In this document: in pieces, positions 1-8,293 of the stretch
How the letters are laid out: each line of letters opens with the position of its first letter
Numbering within the stretch: the first letter of the stretch is position 1
NCBI GenBank assembly: GCA_964195425.1
Contig: CAXMOM010000073.1
Coordinates: forward strand, 1-64,000
DNA length: 64,000 nt
Origin: Glaciecola sp964195425
GTDB taxonomy: Bacteria > Pseudomonadota > Gammaproteobacteria > Enterobacterales > Alteromonadaceae
Reading direction: 5' to 3'
The notes under the pieces: generated by a model
Databases searched by the model: none
Seen by the model: only the letters and a program-made list of their open reading frames with translations
Told to the model about the DNA's origin: nothing
Translations under genes and position numbers: made by a program

Positions 1-1065
1 GGGTTTTCAACCATTGGGAAATGGGTGAAACAGCTTCAACAAGAGCGCGAAGGCTTGCGTGTGAAGCCAACACCAATGACGCCAGAACAGCTCGAAATTA
101 CGGAGTTAAAGAGGCGAAATGAACGCCTCGAACTAGAAAATGAGATTTTAAAAAAGGCTACCGCTTTGTTGATGTCGGACTCCATGAGCAACTCTCGGTA
201 ATCGAAATACTGAGTCAGAGCGATGAACGCCGTTATTCAATAAAATTGTTGTGTGAGGTATTTGGAGTCCACCGCAGTACATATAAATACTGGCGTAAGC
301 GAGATAAACGCATTACACCAGAAACGGCTAAATTGCACAGTCCGGTGAAAGAAGTCCATCGCCAAAGCTCTGGCTCAGCTGGCGTACGAACAGTGGCCAT
401 AATGGTTACCCATTGTCTCGTTATCGCGCTGGTAACATCATGAATAAGCTCGATTTAGTCAGCTGTCAGTTGCCGAAACATGCTTATAAAAGAGCGACAC
501 AAGAGCATGTAGCCACCCCTAACACATTGGATAGGCACTTTGCAGTAACAGAGCCTGACCAAGCGTGATGCGGTGATGTGACGTATATTTGGACGGGCAA
601 CCGCTGGGCTTATCTAGCGGTTGTTATGGATTTATTTGCACGAAAACCTGTTGGCTGGCGTTGAGTCATTCGCCCGATAGTAACTTAACTTGCCAGGCAT
701 TAAGCATGGCTTATGAAAGTCGAGGAAGACCCAAAGAGGTAGTGTTCCACAGCGATCAAGGAAGTCATTACACAAGTCGTCAATTTAGGCGGTTAGTGTG
801 GCACTATCGACTAACACAAAGCATGAGTCGACGCGGTAATTGTTGGGATAATAGCCCAATGGAACGGTTCTTTAGAAGCTTAAAAACGGAATGGATACCG
901 ACAACAGGCTATGGCGGTTTTAGTGAAGCAAAGCACTGTATCAATGATTATATAATAGGTTATTACAGTGAAATAAGGCCGCATTAATATAACGGTGGAC
1001 TAACACCAAATGAATCGGAATATCGGTATTGGAGATACTACAAACCCGTGGCCAAAATGACTTGA
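1..1065 (+). pseudogene. IS3-family transposase OrfAB, disrupted
   Basis: OrfA's C-terminus is read in frame 1 up to a stop at 199-201, with a leucine-zipper-like stretch (ELKRRNERLELENEILKKA). OrfB is read in frame 3 from the A-rich slippery run near 147-156, as in programmed -1 frameshifting of IS3 elements. It loses frame near 390-440. It continues in frame 1 with the DDE-type integrase blocks CGDVTYIW, VFHSDQGSHYTS and NSPMERFFRSLK. Two in-frame stops interrupt the core: TGA near 567, where Trp is expected before CGDV, and TAA at 985-987, where Gln is expected. Similarity continues to the stop at 1063-1065. One frameshift plus two nonsense codons make this a pseudogene. Confidence 0.8.
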
Positions 1066-1073
1066 CCACTTCA
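1..1073 (+). mobile_element. IS3-family insertion sequence, left end outside the window, degenerate
   Basis: An IS3-type element with overlapping orfA and orfB frames enters at the left edge. The likely right terminus is near 1051-1073, where the sequence after the transposase stop ends in ccacttca, fitting the 5'-TG...CA-3' ends of IS3 elements. The left inverted repeat lies outside the window, so the boundary is inferred. The reading frame is broken in several places, so the element cannot move by itself. Confidence 0.7.
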
Positions 1074-1104
1074 CTTGCCACAAATAATGTACTACACCAT
1101 TAAT

Positions 1105-1326
1105 CTAAATGAACACCTCATCCAGATACCATGAATCATTAAGCTGTTCTCGTGATCTGTTTACAATAGCTTGACCTGTGCTTGCTAGAACATTGATCGA
1201 TGGTTTCATAACTGAAAACAATACAGCGTGCTGCAAGTAATTCTTCGATATCTCGAAAGTTAAGTGTAAAAAGATGGTCAAGCCAAACTGCGTGGCTAAT
1301 AATTTGTGTGCCCACTCTAAAAATGA
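1105..1326 (-). pseudogene. IS6-family transposase N-terminal fragment
   Basis: On the minus strand, residues reading QIISHAVWLDHLFTLNFRD, EELLAARC and SYETIDQC match the N-terminal half of the IS6 transposases at 3310 and 7284. After a frameshift near 1145-1165 the fragment continues in another frame with LNDSWYLDEVFI, the region of the first catalytic Asp. Everything downstream is missing. It lies just beyond the IS3 right end, so that insertion may have truncated it. Inactive. Confidence 0.75.
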
Positions 1327-1462
1327 CGTCATATTGAGTATTATCAAGTTCAGTTGTCGACATGGTATTATTCAACTTCGCCATAATTGCCGAATCATAT
1401 AGTACTTGCTCACTGTAATGCTTACTTAAGGTCGTTTTTAAATGCTGGCCATTTTTCTGCAA

Positions 1463-1825
1463 TGTGTATTGAGCGATAACGCTAAGAAGGTTGAACTAAT
1501 AGGAAGCTGAATTATAAACATTAAACCTTTTTAGCAGAAAATAACTCGACATACATTTGCACCCGGCCAACTTTTTAATAGGGATATTTAATTGATGGAG
1601 CAAAAGTAATTTGGCGTGTAAGATACGATGCAGCAGGACGATGATTAATTATGTGTCGAGCTTTAAAGACCCACATCAGTTCGGCTAAAGTTCTACGGTT
1701 TATTAATTGGAACTGCGGTATTGATATTATTGGCTACTATAATATTGGCCATCGGTAAGACCTATTTCTCATGAACTTACCAGCATTGAACTCAATGTGT
1801 AAAAACCACTAAAGGCATTTGTATT
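1463..1825. other. Intergenic, AT-rich; no gene recognised
   Basis: About 360 bp between the IS6 fragment and the glycosyltransferase fusion gene. I see no ORF with recognisable content, no strong hairpin terminator and no IS end. The promoter of the downstream gene should lie in its right half, but no convincing -35/-10 pair stands out. Confidence 0.5.
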
Positions 1826-3250
1826 TTGAACATGAGAAAAAACTCATTATTGCGGAATTTACTAAGAAAAATACTATTCATCGGACTTTTTTTCGCTGCT
1901 TTGCCACTAAGCTTGTTTGCGCTCCTCTACGTAATAACGCCTTCAGTCGAGCATCTATCAACTGACAATGTGCAAACATCTGCATTCATGCAGCTCTATT
2001 GTTCTAATAGCCCTTGCACTATCAATTGGACTGAATATGATGAGATTTCTAACTTGCTAAAGGAAGCTGTCATCAAGATTGAGGATCCCGGCTTCTTTAC
2101 CCATGATGGCTTTAGGTTAGCGGGTATTCTGCATGCCATAAAACTCAATATTAAAGCTCGCGCTTATGTCAAAGCTGCTAGTTCTATTAGCCAGCAGACT
2201 GCAAAAAACTTATTCTACTATGCAGACAAAACAATATGGCGAAAACTCAAAGAAGCCATTATTACAGTTAAGCTGGAACAAACGCTAAGTAAACAACGTA
2301 TTTTAGAAATTTACTTAAACATTATTGAATTTGGGCCCAATACATATGGCATTAATAATGGGGCGAAATACCATTTTGATAAATCTCCATCTGAGTTAAC
2401 CTTTGAAGAAGTATCTGCTTTGATAGCTATTATACCCTCTCCCAGAGCAATGGCGCCTTTAAACAGTTTCAAAGCACCGTCTGCTAGACAGCAAGAGATA
2501 AGCCAACTAATTCTTGAATCAAAGCATCCTGTAGCTACGCAAAAAGCATTAAGCGATACGCAAAATTGTGAACAAATTTTGGCTCCCAAAGATAGAGCTT
2601 ATATCGATAGCGCATTAGACAAAACTTATCTAAATTCAGCTCACCACATAGAGGCTGGAAACGGTGTGTTTCTGTCTTATCAATCACTGACCAATAATCT
2701 AAACACTAGTGAGCTTGACTTACTCAATAAAATTTTGATACCTGACAACGTCTCTTTAAAGCGTTTGATGGCCAAAGAAGCATTAATCAAACGAGAAAGC
2801 TTTGTGGCGCAAAATTCTAGAAGTCAGTTTGGTAGCAAGAATTATTGGCTACCTAAACACGTTTCTGTAGATCTTGAAAAACTTATTTTAAAGGCTAATC
2901 AAAACGATATAGAACTTAAAATAGAATCAGCTTATCGCGGGGCTGGTTATCAAGCTTACTTAGCGTTACTTATACTTAAGAGAGTCAATTATTGCTTACC
3001 AACTGCATTTAGTATTGTTGAAAAACCTTTTCTTTCTGAACATGGTGACTACCTATCAACTGCTATAGATTTCAGAACAAATCATCATCGTGGGATAACG
3101 TTTGAACGCTCTAGTGCGTATAATTGGCTTTTGGAAAATGCAGCTGAGTACAACTTTTACTTAAGTTACCCTCCTAATAACGACAAAGGCAAAGCATTTG
3201 AGCCTTGGCATTGGCGCCACGCTTTGGCTTATGAAAATAAGAAGAATTAA
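1826..3250 (+). CDS. Peptidoglycan glycosyltransferase (GT51) fused to a LAS/VanY-like D,D-carboxypeptidase domain
   Basis: The protein is 474 aa. An N-terminal membrane anchor (about 15-40) is followed by a family-51 glycosyltransferase domain. Its motifs are EDPGFFTHDGF (catalytic-type Glu near 86), SSISQQTAKNLF, and LEQTLSKQRILEIYLNIIEFG. This is the lipid II polymerase fold of MtgA and class A PBPs. No penicillin-binding transpeptidase domain follows. Residues about 340-474 instead resemble zinc LAS peptidases: SAYRGAGYQ, then SEH (His406) with Asp415, then EPWHWRH (Glu459, His462). The His-Asp spacing is 9 residues, versus 7 in the canonical motif, so catalysis is uncertain. The inferred role is glycan polymerisation plus stem-peptide trimming in the periplasm. 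The gene stands alone between IS remnants. Confidence 0.75.
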   Translation: MNMRKNSLLRNLLRKILFIGLFFAALPLSLFALLYVITPSVEHLSTDNVQTSAFMQLYCSNSPCTINWTEYDEISNLLKEAVIKIEDPGFFTHDGFRLAGILHAIKLNIKARAYVKAASSISQQTAKNLFYYADKTIWRKLKEAIITVKLEQTLSKQRILEIYLNIIEFGPNTYGINNGAKYHFDKSPSELTFEEVSALIAIIPSPRAMAPLNSFKAPSARQQEISQLILESKHPVATQKALSDTQNCEQILAPKDRAYIDSALDKTYLNSAHHIEAGNGVFLSYQSLTNNLNTSELDLLNKILIPDNVSLKRLMAKEALIKRESFVAQNSRSQFGSKNYWLPKHVSVDLEKLILKANQNDIELKIESAYRGAGYQAYLALLILKRVNYCLPTAFSIVEKPFLSEHGDYLSTAIDFRTNHHRGITFERSSAYNWLLENAAEYNFYLSYPPNNDKGKAFEPWHWRHALAYENKKN

Positions 3251-3260
3251 CCAAATTCGC

Positions 3261-4067
3261 GGTACTGTCAAGTTAACGAATGGACTCAGAAACGTGCGAT
3301 AATAAATGCATGAAAAAGACCAATATTTATACCGGATATCGCTATCCATCCCAAATTATCAGTCACGCTGTGTGGCTGTATCAAAGATTTGCACTTAGCT
3401 ACCGTGACATCGAAGAATTGCTGGCAGCAAGAGGCATTGCTGTCAGTTACGAAACGGTCAGAAATTGGTGTAATAAATTTGGGCAAAGGTATTGTAGTCA
3501 AATCAGGAAGAGCCGAGGGCAGTTGGGTGATACTTGGTATCTTTATGAGGTATTCATCAAGATCAATGGTGTGCTGCATTACATTTGGCGGGCTGTCGAT
3601 CAGGATGGTGATGAAATCGATATTCTCGTTCAGAAACGTAAAGATAAACATGCTGCTAAGCTTTTTTTCAAAAAGTTATTAAAATGTCAGCAAGCCGCAC
3701 CAATCAAGATAGTCACCGATAAATTGCGCAGTTATTCAGCAGCCAAGAAAGAACTGATGCCGTGTGTAGAACACTCAACCTAGCAGTACGAAAACAACAG
3801 ATACGAGTTGTCCCATCAACCTTGTCGACAACAGGAGAGGCAGATGAGGAAATTTAAATCACAAGGCCAGGCTCAACGTTTTCTCTCCTGTCATGGCGTG
3901 GTTAATAATCTATTTCGGCTTGGTCGCCATTCCATGATAGCGAGTCATTATAGAATTTTCCGTGACCGAGCGTTAGTTGAATGGAGTAGTGCGAGTTGTG
4001 TTCAAAATTTGGCATAGGCAGATAAATAATGGTTCTAACCATTCGAATTCGGTAACTTGACAGTACC
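3261..4067 (+). mobile_element. IS6-family insertion sequence, full length but inactive
   Basis: The element is 807 bp with terminal inverted repeats starting GGTACTGTCAAGTTA at the left and the matching reverse complement ending CTTGACAGTACC at the right (about 20 of 21 positions pair). The length is typical for IS6. No 8-bp target duplication is visible in the flanks (aaattcgc versus ctttttag), which suggests an old insertion or a recombination product. The single transposase gene is dead. Confidence 0.85.
3310..4017 (+). pseudogene. IS6-family transposase, nonsense-mutated and missing a catalytic Asp
   Basis: From the ATG at 3310 the product aligns end to end with the intact transposase at 7284. 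A TAG at 3781-3783 replaces the Gln of HSTQQYENN and splits the frame. In addition, the first catalytic acidic residue is Tyr79 in TWYLYEVF, where the intact copy has TWYLDEVF. The second Asp (IVTDKL) and the NNRYELSHQ block are kept. The two independent lesions indicate long-term decay. Confidence 0.85.
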
Positions 4068-4171
4068 CTTTTTAGCCAATTGGCGCTTTGTGCCAGAAGG
4101 CGACGGTGAGGATAATCGAATTAATAGACTGTGAATCAAGCTAAAGCTGACGTTAACGCCACATCAATACT

Positions 4172-5695
4172 CTATTTTAAACGATTGAACGTCTCTACAC
4201 CCAAAGGGTTTATTCCATAAACATCAATAGCAGTCACTTCGCCTTCGACAATTTTATAGGCCGCAATTTTACCACTATCTATTTGAAACTGAATTCTCAA
4301 TTCATTCGAGCGTTTTGCTGCGGTAGCGACGGCTTTCAACTCACCCAAAGTAAATTCAAGATCTTTGTTTTTTAATAAGTTTACGTGTAATTCACCCCAT
4401 AAATGGTTATGAAATACTCCAGTATAATTACCTTTATCTTGGGTTAAGTGCATGGTTCGTGATGCATTTCTTTTTTGGTGAGTATCTTTTGTTTCCCTAA
4501 TATCAGCTTGAATGTTTTTCCAGCTAACTTTCATGGTCTGAATATGAGAGTCGGTTATGTTATTTACATCTCCTTTGTCTAATAAAATACTATAAGCAAT
4601 ATCAGCAATACTTGCTGTCATGGGTCCTGCAACGGTTTCTTCATTGTTAAGTATTACAAGCCCGATATTATGTTCCAACATAAAAGAAGTATGCGTATGA
4701 GCACCCGCTATACCACCAAAATGATGATATGTTTGTTGTCCTTTGTATGGGCCTATATACCACCCCCAAGCATATCCTTTGCGAACGAAGTCTCGATACT
4801 TTAGGTCAGTAGAAACTAATTTTTGATGAGACTTTTTAATAACGTCAGCAGGAAAGATTTGTTTGCCCGAAACTTGCCCTGCATTCAATTGAGCAATCAA
4901 AAATTTTGCCATATCTTTAGCAGTTGAGAATGTACCTCCAGCAGCTTGCAAAGTAGCATCACTCTTTTCAAAAGGCATGACTTCTTTTGGGTTATCTGTG
5001 AATAAATGATAGGGTCTAGCAACATCAAAGCCTTTAGTAGCTGCATCACTAATGTACGATGAGGTATGGTCCATTGATAAAGGCTGATAGACCAATTGTT
5101 CCAGCGTCTTTTGCCAGTTCTGATTGAATTTAGTTTCAGCCCAAACACTAAGTAAGTTGTAACCTACATTACTATATTGGAATTGTCCTAATGTATTAGC
5201 AGTGTCCTTTTGACTTGCAGATGCCAACCTCTGACGTTGTAAATTATTATGCTGTCCAGTAAATGCGAGCGTGTCTTCTAAGGGGCGATTAGCTAAAGCA
5301 TGGGTATGAGAAATTAGGTGCTTAACTTCAATGCTATCTTTATCGATATAAGGAAAATCTAAACTAGAAAACATCTCAGCCATACTAGTGTTTTCCTTAA
5401 TATCACCGTTGTTCTCCATTAATAGCATTGAAAGAGCAAACAACGGTTTAGTAATTGATGCGAGGTAAAACGCTGTTTTATCGTTTACTTTTTTCTTCGC
5501 TTTTATGTCGGCATAACCAAAATACGCTTCGTAAACAATCTTTCCATCTTTAACGATAGCCACAGCCGTGCCAGAAGGAAAATCTACCTCGTTTTTTACA
5601 GCATTGATGTATTTGTCTATCGCTGAAAAGTCTGTACTTGCAAATGAAGTGTTAACCAAGAGGGAAGTAGCGATAAAAAGTAAAAAAGACTTCAT
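4172..5695 (-). CDS. Secreted serine hydrolase of the beta-lactamase/PBP-like fold (class C-like)
   Basis: The protein is 507 aa and starts with a signal peptide of about 19 residues ending NTSFAS. The beta-lactamase family (PF00144) motifs are in order: Ser80-Ile-Thr-Lys83 (SxxK), Tyr174-Ser-Asn176 (YxN) and His325-Phe-Gly327 (HxG, in place of KTG). This set is typical of esterase, D-aminopeptidase and EstB-type members rather than true AmpC enzymes. A C-terminal domain of about 130 aa resembles the beta-barrel tail common in this family (THLTQDKGNYTGVFHN onward). The substrate cannot be predicted; a peptide, ester or D-amino-acid amide is possible. The gene stands alone, with no ampR-like regulator nearby. 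Confidence 0.8.
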   Translation of the reverse strand: MKSFLLFIATSLLVNTSFASTDFSAIDKYINAVKNEVDFPSGTAVAIVKDGKIVYEAYFGYADIKAKKKVNDKTAFYLASITKPLFALSMLLMENNGDIKENTSMAEMFSSLDFPYIDKDSIEVKHLISHTHALANRPLEDTLAFTGQHNNLQRQRLASASQKDTANTLGQFQYSNVGYNLLSVWAETKFNQNWQKTLEQLVYQPLSMDHTSSYISDAATKGFDVARPYHLFTDNPKEVMPFEKSDATLQAAGGTFSTAKDMAKFLIAQLNAGQVSGKQIFPADVIKKSHQKLVSTDLKYRDFVRKGYAWGWYIGPYKGQQTYHHFGGIAGAHTHTSFMLEHNIGLVILNNEETVAGPMTASIADIAYSILLDKGDVNNITDSHIQTMKVSWKNIQADIRETKDTHQKRNASRTMHLTQDKGNYTGVFHNHLWGELHVNLLKNKDLEFTLGELKAVATAAKRSNELRIQFQIDSGKIAAYKIVEGEVTAIDVYGINPLGVETFNRLK

Positions 5696-6119
5696 TTATT
5701 AATTCCGTTTAAAATTTGTTGGAGTACGAATTAGTAAGACTGTTCATGTCCACTATCTTACAGCGGTTTTAGTATATATTAATTTCTAAACGGCCGCTTT
5801 TACAGTTTTTGAGAAAGTCAGAAGTCTTTAATCGTATGACGGGAAATCGCTCAGAGCCGACATTAGTGTAAAGAAAGCTGACAGTCTGCTATCGCAGTAA
5901 ACCAGTGTTAGCCGCAAAAGTTTGCGACCGTCTCTTGATCGCTCAATGCCGCCCTTTAATCGATTTTGATAACAGGCCGGTTACTGGTATTTTTTGCTTG
6001 ATCAGGTAAGGCAGTTCCACGGCAAAAGGGGTCATACGCCTCTCAAAATCGTACGGGAAGAATGAGCCGCAGCCGGCTAGTAGTCGTCCTAGCGAGCTTG
6101 CGAGCGTATTTATGCGTTT
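5696..6119. other. Intergenic; attC-like arm next to the acyltransferase, no gene
   Basis: Read on the minus strand after the acyltransferase stop, the sequence begins ACCTAACAAACGC. A hairpin-prone GC-rich stretch (CGCTCGCAAGCTCGCTAG) follows, resembling the left half of an integron attC site. No matching GCGTTRGGY right arm is visible before 5700, so the site looks incomplete. The remainder (5700-5940) is AT-rich with no convincing gene. A minus-strand ORF at 5943-6170 lacks recognisable domains and spans the attC-like arm. Confidence 0.35.
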
Positions 6120-6866
6120 GTTAGGTGACAGCCTCATGATCGTTGATCGATCGTGAATGCTCCTTCTCACCCACTATCCGCAGGTGCTCAAGCAGTGAAT
6201 GTCGATCCTCGTATGTCATGCCAGTGGTTGGTATCGGGGCCAAATACCTCATGATGATTTTCCCCGGACGGATTTTCCAGGCTCCGGGCGGCATACATTG
6301 TCGGCTACCCGCTATATAAACTGGGTATAACGGGACCTGGGCACTGATTGCCATGACAACTGGCCCTTTCTTGTAGGGGCTCAGGCTGCCGTCGACACTG
6401 CGTTTTCCTTCAGCAGACAAGTAGACCAGGCCACCATTTGCAGCGTACTTCGCCGCCTTCTCAATCTGGCGTTTTGATTGAGAAGGATTCTGGCGGACAA
6501 TGACCCAGCCGAGAATAAACGAGACCCAGCCGAAAAATGGAATTAGCGCGTACTCGATGTTCCAGATTGCCTTGACCGGCTCATCCCAGGCCGCGAACCC
6601 TACCGTGGGGTCAATAATGCTCTGTTGTGTCAGCCCGACGATTATCCCGCCCTGTTGCAGTTGCTCGGGCCCGATGTCGTACTGCACTTCGAACGATATG
6701 CCAAATATGGACAGAAAGGCCTGGTTCCAAGCCCGCACCATGCGCCTGCCTGAGCGGTCGGAAAAAGGGGCAATAACCAATGCGCCTCCCAAAAGAGGCG
6801 CCATCAGCGCAAGAGCCAGTGCGTACCGAGCAATTTGTGAGGCCGTATCCATGATTGTCACCTAAC
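6120..6866. repeat. 11-bp inverted repeat bounding the acyltransferase gene, cassette-like
   Basis: GTTAGGTGACA at 6120-6130 and TGTCACCTAAC at 6856-6866 are perfect inverted copies that sit exactly at the 3' and 5' ends of the enclosed gene. On the minus strand the upstream copy reads GCGTTAGGTGACA, fitting the integron core GTTRRRY. The downstream copy reads TGTCACCTAACAAACGC, fitting RYYYAAC. This is how a gene cassette is delimited. No integrase gene is present in the window. Confidence 0.5.
6121..6852 (-). CDS. PlsC/LPLAT-like acyltransferase family protein with altered catalytic motif
   Basis: The protein is about 243 aa from the ATG at 6852, which has GGTGA 5 nt upstream; an in-frame GTG at 6861 is an alternative. 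A membrane helix lies at the N-terminus. The 1-acylglycerol-3-phosphate acyltransferase pattern is visible: VGLTQQSIIDP at the NHxxxxD position, SAEGKRS at the EGTRS position, and VPLYPVYIAG. The catalytic His of HX4D is Gln here (caa cag agc), so activity is doubtful or atypical. Base composition is about 50-60% GC against roughly 30-40% around it, indicating transfer. The stop codon lies within the cassette-like repeat. It may be an acyltransferase homologue with a non-catalytic or altered role. Confidence 0.65.
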   Translation of the reverse strand: MDTASQIARYALALALMAPLLGGALVIAPFSDRSGRRMVRAWNQAFLSIFGISFEVQYDIGPEQLQQGGIIVGLTQQSIIDPTVGFAAWDEPVKAIWNIEYALIPFFGWVSFILGWVIVRQNPSQSKRQIEKAAKYAANGGLVYLSAEGKRSVDGSLSPYKKGPVVMAISAQVPLYPVYIAGSRQCMPPGAWKIRPGKIIMRYLAPIPTTGMTYEDRHSLLEHLRIVGEKEHSRSINDHEAVT

Positions 6867-7234
6867 GCTTATTATCGAGCATGTCGTATCTGTAATTGCC
6901 CGATTTATTTTTAATTGTCGTCATTTACAATTATTACCTTCTGATTTAATAAAGTATTTTCTACTTTTACACCCTCAAAATAATAAGAGATCTAAAAAAC
7001 AAAAGGAGACCTGAATTTAACGCCACTTTTATACTTACTATTAGAAACTATGTAAAAAATATTTTCCATAGTTAAATTAATATATTAGCGACTTTCTGAA
7101 AGACAAAGTGAGACCTGAAGAATTTACATAATAGGAAGCAATGAGAAGAATATTTTATTATTTCCATTATATCTGTATTTATTAATAGTACCTTTAATTT
7201 GCTAAGATACGTCGATATGAAAAACACTTAATAC
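6867..7234. other. AT-rich intergenic region, no gene
   Basis: About 370 bp, roughly 25-30% GC, between the acyltransferase cassette and the intact IS6 copy. I see only short open stretches, no recognisable domain and no clear terminator. Two similar snippets (ggagacctgaattta near 7005 and gtgagacctgaagaattta near 7109) may be a degenerate repeat. Confidence 0.4.
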
Positions 7235-8044
7235 GGTACTGTCAACTTGTCAAAGTCTCTTGGAATTGTGAGATAATCCGAGAATGAAGAAGAAGAATAA
7301 TATGTATACCGGTTACCGCTTCCCGTCTCAGGTCATTAGCCATGCTGCTTGGCTGTACCATCGATTTACACTTAGTTTTCGAGATGTTGAAGAGTTATTG
7401 GCCGTCAGAGGGATCAATGTCAGTTACGAGACGGTGAGAAATTGGTGCTTGAAGTTTGGGTACCAATATTGTAGCCAGATCAGGAAGAAGCGAGGGAAAC
7501 TGGGTGACACATGGTACTTAGATGAAGTCTTTGTAAAGATCAATGGTGTCTTTCACTATCTTTGGCGAGCAGTCGACCAAGACGGCGATGAGTTGGACAT
7601 TCTGGTTCAGAAACGGCGCAACAGAAAGGCTGCCATGAAGTTCTTCAAGAAGTTATTGAAGCGTCAGCAGGCAGCGCCGTTGAAGATAGTTACCGATAAA
7701 TTGCGCAGCTATTCGGCCGCGAAAAGGGACATCATGCCCAGTGTTGAGCATTCTACACAACAATACGAAAACAACCGCTGTGAATTGTCTCATCAGCCAG
7801 GGAGACAGCAGGAACGGCAGATGCGCCGGTTTAAATCAAAAGGGCAGGCTCAACGATTTCTATCGTGTCCCGGTATTGTCAATAACCTGTTTAGACTTGG
7901 CCGACATCATATGAAAGCCAGTAACTACAGAATACTCCGTGAACGAGCGTTTGCTGAGTGGAGCAGGGCTAGTTGTGTCCAGAATTTGGCATAAGCTATT
8001 GAAATCGGATTCAAATATTCTTAATTCGATAAGTTGACAGTGCC
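7235..8044 (+). mobile_element. IS6-family insertion sequence, intact
   Basis: The element is 810 bp with left terminus GGTACTGTCAACTTGTC and right terminus GATAAGTTGACAGTGCC, imperfect inverted repeats of about 17-19 bp. It holds one uninterrupted transposase. The flanks show no 8-bp target duplication (cttaatac versus cttttgat). It abuts a 5'-truncated outer-membrane protein gene at 8045, which it probably interrupted or helped delete. Confidence 0.88.
7284..7994 (+). CDS. IS6-family transposase
   Basis: The protein is 236 aa, normal for IS6 transposases. The N-terminal helix-turn-helix-like part contains SQVISHAAWLYHRF and SYETVRNWC. The DDE catalytic residues appear to be Asp80 (TWYLDEVF), Asp138 (IVTDKLRSY) and Glu167 (NNRCELSHQ). 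The C-terminal part RRFKSKGQAQRFLS is characteristic of the clade. It catalyses replicative transposition and cointegrate formation. The frame is intact, so the element may still be active. The other two copies in this window have damaged genes. Confidence 0.93.
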   Translation: MKKKNNMYTGYRFPSQVISHAAWLYHRFTLSFRDVEELLAVRGINVSYETVRNWCLKFGYQYCSQIRKKRGKLGDTWYLDEVFVKINGVFHYLWRAVDQDGDELDILVQKRRNRKAAMKFFKKLLKRQQAAPLKIVTDKLRSYSAAKRDIMPSVEHSTQQYENNRCELSHQPGRQQERQMRRFKSKGQAQRFLSCPGIVNNLFRLGRHHMKASNYRILRERAFAEWSRASCVQNLA

Positions 8045-8293
8045 CTTTTGATTGCTAGTATTCGCGGTCAATATAATGTAACAGAGAATTTTGGTGTTTT
8101 CTTGCAACCCAGCTACGGCCGCTTAGAGGCTACTGCATCATCTAATGGCTTTAGTGTAACGGAAGACGAATGGGAATTTGGCTTTGGTGGCGGAGCTTCA
8201 TTCCAAATATCTGAATCATCTTCAATCGAAGCAGTGTATGAAGCATTTGATGAAGCGGATGTTTTATCTGTAGGTTTTAGAACGACATTTTAA
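8045..8293 (+). pseudogene. Outer-membrane beta-barrel protein, C-terminal remnant
   Basis: Open reading starts directly at the IS6 right end and gives about 82 residues with alternating beta-barrel character (GVFLQPSYGRLEA, WEFGFGGGASFQI). It ends in FRTTF, the terminal aromatic signature recognised by the BAM complex. There is no start codon context, signal peptide or N-terminal strands, so this is a 5'-truncated porin-like gene. An internal ATT or GTG start is unlikely. The missing part was not found upstream of the IS. Confidence 0.65.

Noticed and set aside
4074..4131. Short frame reading LANWRFVPEGDGEDNRIN then stop after the dead IS6 copy
   Set aside because: It looks protein-like and may be the tail of a gene cut by the IS, but about 18 residues are too few to assign.
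5943..6170. Minus-strand 75-codon ORF beyond the acyltransferase
   Set aside because: It overlaps the attC-like arm and the acyltransferase end, has no family pattern and no ribosome binding site.
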